64,000 bases of DNA, from contig JAUKUA010000003.1 in the NCBI GenBank assembly GCA_030549175.1, positions 3,658,001 to 3,722,000 on the forward strand, written 5' to 3'. The notes beneath the pieces were generated by a model. The model made no database searches. It was not told where the DNA came from and worked only from the letters and a program-made list of their open reading frames with translations. Within the stretch, counting starts at the first letter, position 1. Each line of letters begins with the position of its first letter. Both the position numbers and the translations under genes were made by a program. Shown piece after piece: positions 57,441 through 64,000 of this stretch. The stretch is from Lasiosphaeris hirsuta (lineage: Eukaryota > Ascomycota > Sordariomycetes > Sordariales > Lasiosphaeriaceae).

Positions 57441-60386
57441 TCAGATGGGACTCGCGGGATCCCTCAGGCTGCCGCCGCTTCCACTTCCGGACCGCACGCT
57501 ACTGCGCCCCGAGACGAATCCTGAGCCCGAGCCGGACCCTGAACCGGAGCCAGAAGCGCCATCACTCCGCTGACGCGTATAGCTGAATCCTGGGGGTCCG
57601 CGAAGCGTTCCTGGCCCGTGTGTTCCGTGCACACTGAGTTGGCTGTGGGAATGACCCGGGGGCCCGATGATACCGGCCGTGTTGTGACCGTTGATGAACT
57701 GGTCGTCTTCTTCGGTAGACTGAGTGAAGCCTGAAACATCACTGAGCATTGATGAGGATCGGCCTCTGGCTTTGTGGTGCGGTGGAGTGCCGTGTGTGTT
57801 CTGGAGTGGCTGAGGAAACGAAGGCAACTGTGTTGGGGGTAGAAGAGAGCCGACCTGGGAAGGCATCGAGGCAGTTGGCCACATGGGCTGAGGGTTGAAT
57901 TGGCCGGTGGGTAGGCCCCATGGAACAGCTCCATGTTGAGTCGGCGCTGAAGTCTGCTCGTAAGACATCTCATCTTGGAAGCTCGACAGGTAGGTCTGCA
58001 TCTGGTTTGCCATGTCCTGGATTTGGGTTTGCTTCCCCAGGTTCACACCGCGAACGAGATCTATCCTCTCCCTCAAGAGCTGCTCACTTCGCAAAAGCTC
58101 CGATTCAAGAGCAGCGCGCTCCTGGCGACGACGTTCGGCCTCGTTCAACCCTCGGGCGTTGGCATCTGTGATACGGGCATGCTCGTTATCCACCTTGGCG
58201 ATGCGGGTGGCGACCTTGTTCCGCTTGACTTGCAGGCTAGCTTGTTCTTCCTCGAGAGCCTTCACCTCCTTGTCGATCGACGACTTGAAGCTCTTGAAAG
58301 TTGCGCGGGCCTTGTCGAACTTTTCCTTTTCGGCGGCCCAGGCGCACTGTTTAGCACGGTACTGGTTGAGGAGGTCCTCCGGCACCCTCTCGAGTCCTTT
58401 TAGATCTGCGTCTAGTTCCGAGATGGCTTCCTCGGCCCGCTTCTCCTGGATCTTGTTCTGGGCGACCTTTTGCCTTAGCTTCTCATCGTCCCCCCCTGCA
58501 GACTGAACCGCTGCTGTAAGCTTCTCGATCTCTTTCTTAGTAGCATTCACTTTGCGATTGTTGTCCTTGCGGGCCGCCTTAAGCCGTGCCTTTTCGTCGG
58601 CCAATTTTGTCTCAGCCGACGCGATAGAGGCTCGCAGGGTTGTCGCTGGGGAATCATGTCGGCTGTGCGAACGCTGGCTGTTAGGTGTCTTTGAAGAAGA
58701 TTCGGGGTCCTTTGTCTTTGCTTGAATAGTCCTAACACTGGTGGAGAAGATAACCTCGCCGCTCCGGGTGCTGACGAATTCACATTCATAGTTTGACAGT
58801 GGTGTCAACCCGTATATATCACCCGTCCAGCGCGCACCGGTTTGCTTGTCCTCTTCTTCCCCACCTTGGATTGGAATGATGCGAGTTGGCTGCCAGATAG
58901 CGTTGTTGACTCTGACGTAAAAGGGCTTGGTCGGGTCGATCCCTGACCTGCTCCCGTCCGCCAAAGGCTCCTGGCCCTGGGACTCGGAAAAGTGGCTTGT
59001 GCTGAAGCAGACTTCATCGCATCCAACGTAGCAAATCCAAATTTGGCTGGGCTGGGTGTTGAATGGCGCGTTGCCTAGGTTGTGGATATCAGTGGCGTTA
59101 GAGCCTGCAGATTCAGATGCCGCGTGGGATAGTTCATATTCTTTGACCATGACGATCTTGGTACTCGCAAGGGCCGCCCAAAGAGGCTGTCGAATCCTGA
59201 CTTGTGCGCTCTGTTTCCGACGCTTCTTTGTGGAAACATTTGCTGCATTTGTTTGCAAATGAGCGTCACTGTCAGCTGCCATAACGGCAGCGTCAGAAAC
59301 GCCCTCGCCAGGAAACACCACGGATTTACCCGCTTCCGGATCCAATTGGCTTTGGGACTGCAAGTCTCGTCGCTCCCGCCGCAAGTACCATTCTCGGATG
59401 TACCGAACAAGACCCTGAGTAAGGATGTGGATTGCTAGAACACTCCTAACCCAGCCGTAGGGTCCTTTCTTCTCAAAGGCGCGGACGGTCGACTCGAGAG
59501 GGTCGTCGGGATCGGATGAGGGAAAGCGATTCGATCCGAAGAGCGAGCCCAACTGAGACAGGCTATTCCACCGCGCATTGCGGGTCCATTGAGAAAGTCC
59601 AACGATTGCGACAGACAGAAAGATGTTGCTTGTGGTGCCCTGTCTAGAGCTCCCGCCCCCTCCCAGAGTCAGAGATATCACAACCTGGGCGAGGTCCAAG
59701 ATGAACTGCTGCATCGGTGCCCACAGAAACAGCCATATCAAGAGCATTATCACGTCCATGCCGATCAAAGTAGCTAACGAAGGCGTTCCCTGGTTGCCAT
59801 CGAAAATCTCGGCGATACTGAGGCCGGAGCTGGTTGTCACAGGGGGGACGAAGGTGAGGAGGGTAAAGAGCATGTAGATGGTAGCCAAGGCTGCGGGGGG
59901 CACCTGCATGAGGATTATAAGGATAGCGATAGTGTCGTGAAGAGGACAAGATCGGAGCACGGTAAGGGCGAGGTCCACGGGGCCAGGGTCACGGTGCACG
60001 TTTGTGTTTTTTGCATCGTTGACATCGATATGTCGGTGGGTTTCCTCGGGAGGCGGTAGCGCTGGTGAGACGGAGGACGGGTCGCTCGAGGAGGAATCGG
60101 AAGAGTTGCCTAGCGACTCCCTTCGCAGCAATTCTTCTGCCTTGGGCTCGGGGGCCATGTCGTTGGTGTGTGATGCGAAACCATTAGTCGTCGCGGGGAC
60201 GGCGGGGACAGACGGTACGGCGGCATTGTCGACAGCAGACCGGGAGCTGCCGTCAAGCAGATTCTGGGTCTGGCTCTTGGGCCTTAGGACGCGCTTTCCT
60301 GGGCCTACAAGCCCATTCTCGTGTCGGGTGTCGCGGTGGTTGCTTGCTCCCTGCTGTCGCTTTGCCGAGCTTGTCGCGCGAGGCAT
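57441..60386 (-). CDS. acrB: Ubiquitination network signalling protein AcrB
   Basis: One exon of 981 residues from ATG 60386. The start MPRATSSAKRQQGASNHRD, with RHENGLVGPGKR soon after, is typical of fungal AcrB. The frame is open upstream to about 60560 but without an ATG. After a Ser/Pro-rich region, three hydrophobic segments lie at about residues 148-180, 205-240 and 250-268. A fibronectin-like middle contains SQIWICYVGCDEVCFSTSHF and WTGDIYGLTPLSNYECEF. A long coiled coil (about residues 590-790) is followed by a disordered tail ending with Ser-Gly dipeptide repeats and the sequence SLRDPASPI. In Aspergillus nidulans acrB mutants are acriflavine-resistant, and AcrB works with the CreD/HulA and CreB ubiquitination network controlling permeases. 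Membrane location is inferred from the hydrophobic segments. Confidence 0.9.
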   Translation of the reverse strand: MPRATSSAKRQQGASNHRDTRHENGLVGPGKRVLRPKSQTQNLLDGSSRSAVDNAAVPSVPAVPATTNGFASHTNDMAPEPKAEELLRRESLGNSSDSSSSDPSSVSPALPPPEETHRHIDVNDAKNTNVHRDPGPVDLALTVLRSCPLHDTIAILIILMQVPPAALATIYMLFTLLTFVPPVTTSSGLSIAEIFDGNQGTPSLATLIGMDVIMLLIWLFLWAPMQQFILDLAQVVISLTLGGGGSSRQGTTSNIFLSVAIVGLSQWTRNARWNSLSQLGSLFGSNRFPSSDPDDPLESTVRAFEKKGPYGWVRSVLAIHILTQGLVRYIREWYLRRERRDLQSQSQLDPEAGKSVVFPGEGVSDAAVMAADSDAHLQTNAANVSTKKRRKQSAQVRIRQPLWAALASTKIVMVKEYELSHAASESAGSNATDIHNLGNAPFNTQPSQIWICYVGCDEVCFSTSHFSESQGQEPLADGSRSGIDPTKPFYVRVNNAIWQPTRIIPIQGGEEEDKQTGARWTGDIYGLTPLSNYECEFVSTRSGEVIFSTSVRTIQAKTKDPESSSKTPNSQRSHSRHDSPATTLRASIASAETKLADEKARLKAARKDNNRKVNATKKEIEKLTAAVQSAGGDDEKLRQKVAQNKIQEKRAEEAISELDADLKGLERVPEDLLNQYRAKQCAWAAEKEKFDKARATFKSFKSSIDKEVKALEEEQASLQVKRNKVATRIAKVDNEHARITDANARGLNEAERRRQERAALESELLRSEQLLRERIDLVRGVNLGKQTQIQDMANQMQTYLSSFQDEMSYEQTSAPTQHGAVPWGLPTGQFNPQPMWPTASMPSQVGSLLPPTQLPSFPQPLQNTHGTPPHHKARGRSSSMLSDVSGFTQSTEEDDQFINGHNTAGIIGPPGHSHSQLSVHGTHGPGTLRGPPGFSYTRQRSDGASGSGSGSGSGSGFVSGRSSVRSGSGSGGSLRDPASPI
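57500..57560 (-). repeat. Ser-Gly dipeptide-coding repeat in AcrB tail
   Basis: Alternating Ser-Gly codons near the AcrB C-terminus (about six SG units), a low-complexity coding microsatellite prone to length change. Confidence 0.7.
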
Positions 60387-63158
60387 ACGCTTATGCCGAC
60401 CCAGAACGTGTTCTGAGCCAGCCCAAGACCGGTCGGGAGGAAGCGCGGGAGCAGCGTCGGAGGTGTCGGCAGAGTTTCCTTGGGGCCCCGGGTCGTGGGT
60501 AGTTGAACCGGGAGTTAGAGAAACAAACTGGCTAGGTTTGCAGCCGACCCGGAACCGCACAGCAAGAAATATCGAGGAAATAGAAAAGGCCCGTCATGCA
60601 CGGGTGTGGCTTCGCGTTCGTCAACGGGAGCTTAGGCGTGGTGCTCCCGGATGGCGAAAAAGGCCGGGTTTGGCTCTGTTGGAGAAAAGAAGATTCACAG
60701 TTGTAAGAGAAAAGGCGAATTTTGGATTTGGAGGCTGACAGTTTTTAGGTGGGAAGCAGCCAGAACAGCCCCAGTGTGTGCTTGGACGGGAAAGCTGGAA
60801 GCGAAGAGATCAGAGAGTTGCCCCACTGAGACTGCCCTGTCCCGCATTCCTGATGGGGCGCACTCTTTCCATTCTCGTACCTGTAGGTTCTTCCTGGCAG
60901 GAGCAACCCAGGGAACAACTCGGTGGTACTTGAAACCGCACCAGCTCAGTAGCTGCGTGCCATTGAAAACAGAGCTAGAGACCGGCTTCGCGCAACTGCT
61001 TGTCGGCAATTCAGACAGACGACAAACTCAATTGGAGCCTCTCTTTCCAACATGGTCACATCGCATCGCATGACATCCGCAAAGTCGAGGCTGGTCTTCT
61101 ATCGTCAGGAACATAATAGATGCACACTGAGGAGCAATGACTGGGCGCAAACCGGCTTCTATCCACTATCCGCATCAACTGTTTTCATTCGTCGCGAAAA
61201 CTCCTTTGGCCTCACTCGTCTCCATTATCGAAGCTGTTCCGCTGTTCGAGTTGTTCTCTAACACGGCGGATTATGCCGGGACACCCCCCATCGCACGTGA
61301 GGAGCCCTTGGGGGCCTGGGGAAATTGTCCGATGCCCCTTGTCAACGTTGTCAACGGCAAACCTGGAATGCGGAAATGTTCTGAGAGGGCTCTGCTTGGA
61401 AAGGCGCCGTCTCGCCGGAGTGGCATGCCAGATGGCGGTCACAGTCATATTGCCATTACGACGCTGATCCATGCGCACAACCGAAATGCGAAGAAACTCG
61501 TCTTGCGAGTGTCGAAAGTGCGTTGTCGGCATTACTGCCAACATCCTATGGTCTATCCATGGGCGACGGCCAAGCTTGAGTTAATTTGTTTCCCCCATCA
61601 CGAAACACTCAACGCCACCGCGGCACCTAAAAATTTCCATGCGGCAGCATTCCCCCCACCGTTGGGACCGCTGCGCTACACATACCACACACGAGGTGGG
61701 GACGTCTTCATCGATGGAGTCGGCGCTCTTGAGAATAGTGGCCGGCCCGCAGGCCCTTGCGCTGCACGTCCATGAGCCAACATATGACGAGATGGCAAGA
61801 GTCGTCCACTGGTTCGCCATCTTTTGCGCCCGATAAGAGTGCGGCCTTTGGGCGCGGACGTTGACCACGACAGAGGAGCGAAAGCTGTAGGATGACTGGA
61901 GAGATGCAACCTCCCCGCACCACCCGCATCCACCACACACCACCTCAACCGCAAGCAAAGCATCGACACGGCGGTACTAGCGGTAAAGAACGATGATCTC
62001 CCTGTCGGCATTTAAAGCCATTTTCCCCCTGGGATTGGTCAGACTCGGACGCTGCAATTTACAGCGCGGGATACGATTGCTCACATCCTGTTCAATGTTC
62101 AACATCACGGCCCCGATGGGGTCTGCCCCCGCATACCTCGAACTGGCCTCATGCCCGCCCGCGATCGGGATTCACAACAGGCAAGCCGAGTCTTCCCCAC
62201 AGCAGTCCCCTAACAACCTAGAGCTCAAGACTTCTGCTATCTGATGTAATGGAAAGATGAGCTTGTGCGGTTGGTGCGAACCGATGCAGACCCCTCGTTT
62301 TGCGAGCTACATTGGCCGACCCCTCGGTCGATCTCTTGGCTTCTCTCGCCCGCAGGTCTTGCCAGATGACGGATGCTTTCCCTCTTTCCCGCTATAACTT
62401 GGTCCGATTGGGCACCGTTCTGTTTGACAGTCTCTGGCCTGCCGCCCGTAGACACTGTGATGAAGCCTGAGGTCTGTTTGGCACATGATGGCGATCTATG
62501 TTTTTTGGTCGTGGTGCATGTCGAGCTGCCTTCTTGGGAAAATGGACGGCTTCTTATCCTTGGCCTATATCAAGTGTGGTTTTATTGCTTGCGACAAGTG
62601 TGACAATCAGCACCAAACATGAAAACATTCACCCGTGCCAATCAAGATGAGCTGGGATCGAGTGAGCCGTGTTCTCGATCCCTCGCACTAGCTTAACCGT
62701 TGCCAACGGCATCATTGGCTTGTGGTGCAATTCATGGCCTATGAGCGGCTCTTAGTGGCTTTTGACAGTGCTAGTTAGAACTGATCAGATCGGGGAATCG
62801 GCGGCAATTCTGCAGTAATAGTACCGGTTTGCCTGTAACCTCGTGAGTTAGCTTCAAGACAGGGGGCGGGCAGTTTTGGCGGCAATTGACCAACTGTGTT
62901 CTGTCAGTGCAGCGTCTTTCACCGCCATTCAAGGCGTTTCCCCAAGTTCAACCAACAGCGCGTGGCGGCATGCTTCAACATGCTGACTGCACGGCAAGGT
63001 GTACTGCCCGAAGGTCAGACCAACAGGAGCGTGGGTAGATAGCGGGTAACCAGAAGCCCCATGCAATGAGTCTATAAAAGCGATGTGTAAATGATCTATA
63101 TACTACAGCATATCAGCAAAGAGTAATGGATCGAAGACAAAAGTTGCAGTTTGAAGCC
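60387..63158. other. Intergenic region upstream of AcrB
   Basis: 2.8 kb between the AcrB promoter and the thioesterase 3' end. The longest frame (61137-61775, plus) is overlapped on the other strand and shows no family features. No gene is called. Confidence 0.45.
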
Positions 63159-64000
63159 TCACGTGCTGGCCTTAGCACTGCCCACGTCCTCAACAGCATC
63201 GATCCGATCCCACGTCTCCTTCTCCAACCGCTCGACCATGCTCACAAGTTCCCATATCCGCGTCCTTGCCTTAATCGTCTCTTCTTCCTGCAGCCTGTAG
63301 GTATCGTGGAACAAGTCCAACATGAAGCCCGGCATGCTAGTCTTCCTAGCCGCCTTGTAGTCGTAGACAACGATATCTTCCTCTAGCCGCGCAGCGATCC
63401 TCCGGTGTTGGTGCGACAGGACGATGCAGTCAAGCGTGAAGGCGCTCGGGCCTGGGTTTCCCTCGGGCCTGGACCTCAGCTTGTGGTACACTGAGATTTG
63501 GTCCGGGTACACCATGGGAAACTTGAAGTCGGCCTTTAAGCTCCGCATGATCAGGCCCGTTGCCTTGGGCGACATGAGCTCGGCCCAGTCCCGGCCGTGA
63601 GCCGGGTCGACATGTACGGCGAAGTTTGTGATCCAGTTGACGCGCGCGGATTCGGCATAGCGATAATAGTTGACATTGTTGACATGTCCCTGGTGTGCAT
63701 TGTTAGCAAGCCCGCGTCTATCACACCAGCCCACACGTTCCACAACCCTGACGGTCGAGGAAGAGAAGACCCACAAAGCTATCCATCTCCCCCCACGCAA
63801 TCTTCTGCCCGTCCAGCCCCCGACGGCCACCGGTGAGGAAGCCCTCGCTCCCGGCGAGCAGATCCTTCCACTCGAGCGCGAGAACGCGGAGAACGGCGGC
63901 GGCCCGCGGGATCTGCTGATTGTTGCATCCAAACATGATACACTTGCCGACGCGCGCCCGGAGCTCAGCGATCCAGCGCGGCGGCGGGAGCGGCATTTCT
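63159..64000 (-). CDS. Thioesterase-like HotDog-fold protein (4HBT-type), 5' end outside window
   Basis: Exons (minus) 64000-63775 (partial) and 63689-63159. An in-frame ATG is at 63996, but fungal homologues carry a longer N-terminus, so the true start is probably beyond the window. The sequence has RWIAELRARVGKCIMFGC, then GRRGLDGQKIAWGEMDSF joined by the intron in phase 0 to GHVNNVNYYRYAESARVNW. This is the H-x-N-N HotDog motif that replaces the catalytic Asp region of 4HBT thioesterases. AELMSPKATGLIMRSLKADF and LDCIVLSHQHRRIAARLEED follow, then a charged helical tail. Members hydrolyse acyl-CoA or related thioesters, and many fungal ones are predicted mitochondrial. Substrate unknown. 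Confidence 0.87.
   Translation of the reverse strand, partial: KCRSRRRAGSLSSGRASASVSCLDATISRSRGPPPFSAFSRSSGRICSPGARASSPVAVGGWTGRRLRGGRWIALWVFSSSTVRVVERVGWCDRRGLANNAHQGHVNNVNYYRYAESARVNWITNFAVHVDPAHGRDWAELMSPKATGLIMRSLKADFKFPMVYPDQISVYHKLRSRPEGNPGPSAFTLDCIVLSHQHRRIAARLEEDIVVYDYKAARKTSMPGFMLDLFHDTYRLQEEETIKARTRIWELVSMVERLEKETWDRIDAVEDVGSAKAST

Noticed and set aside
60387..60560. 58-codon upstream extension of AcrB beginning with GTG
   Set aside because: No ATG; the known AcrB start MPR-AT-SSAKRQQG is at 60386, so the open upstream frame is taken as leader.
61137..61775. 212-codon plus-strand frame upstream of AcrB
   Set aside because: No domain or signal, overlapped by minus-strand frames of similar quality.

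Overview
The window looks like nuclear DNA of a filamentous ascomycete, most likely a Sordariomycete. Genes are split by short (about 38-100 base) introns with GT(AG) ends and CTAAC/CTGAC-type branch sites. Coding exons are GC-rich, and the proteins read as typical mould families: AA7 oxidase, GH10 xylanase, AcrB, FHIP, Sec72, fungal rhodopsin-like protein and DHA1 transporter. No rRNA, tRNA, CRISPR array, or recognisable insertion sequence or transposase was found. All intron/exon structures below were worked out by eye from splice signals, frame continuity and family alignment from memory.

Layout. 1-993: 3' part of a glycine-rich secreted protein gene built from phase-1 mini-exons. 1502-3107 (-): decayed ankyrin/STAND-like gene. 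5441-8749: plant-cell-wall pair, a secreted AA7 FAD oxidase (+) and a GPI-anchored GH10 xylanase (-), tail to tail. 10263-12177 (-): DHA1-type MFS transporter. 14086-15556 (-) and 16727-18247 (+): a PlsC-type acyltransferase and a mitochondrial NAD(H) kinase, divergent. 20816-22215 (-): TauD/TfdA-like dioxygenase. 25833-28555 (+): large regulator-like protein with a Zn2Cys6-like cysteine cluster. 29759-30379 (+): Sec72. 31086-31537 (-): small basic protein.

33858-46026 is the most unusual part. Three divergent paralogues of a small cysteine-rich protein (CRP1 -, CRP2 -, CRP3 +) surround a fungal rhodopsin-domain membrane protein (37011-38127 +). Two of the three share an intron at exactly the same place and phase. 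Between CRP2 and CRP3 lies a 6.3 kb stretch without a convincing gene, and downstream of CRP3 are two adjacent 16-base perfect palindromes.

46746-63996 is housekeeping: an ARMT1/DUF89 phosphatase (-), a class 3 lipase (-), the FHIP subunit of the Fts-Hook-FHIP dynein adaptor (+), AcrB of the ubiquitination network (-), and the 5'-truncated end of a HotDog thioesterase (-).

The genes do not form one obvious pathway or biosynthetic cluster. The supported groupings are the AA7/GH10 pair and the cysteine-rich family. The best candidate for something undescribed is the cysteine-rich family with its conserved W-x-C-C-x-C...C-x-H-x-x-C-x-x-C signature.
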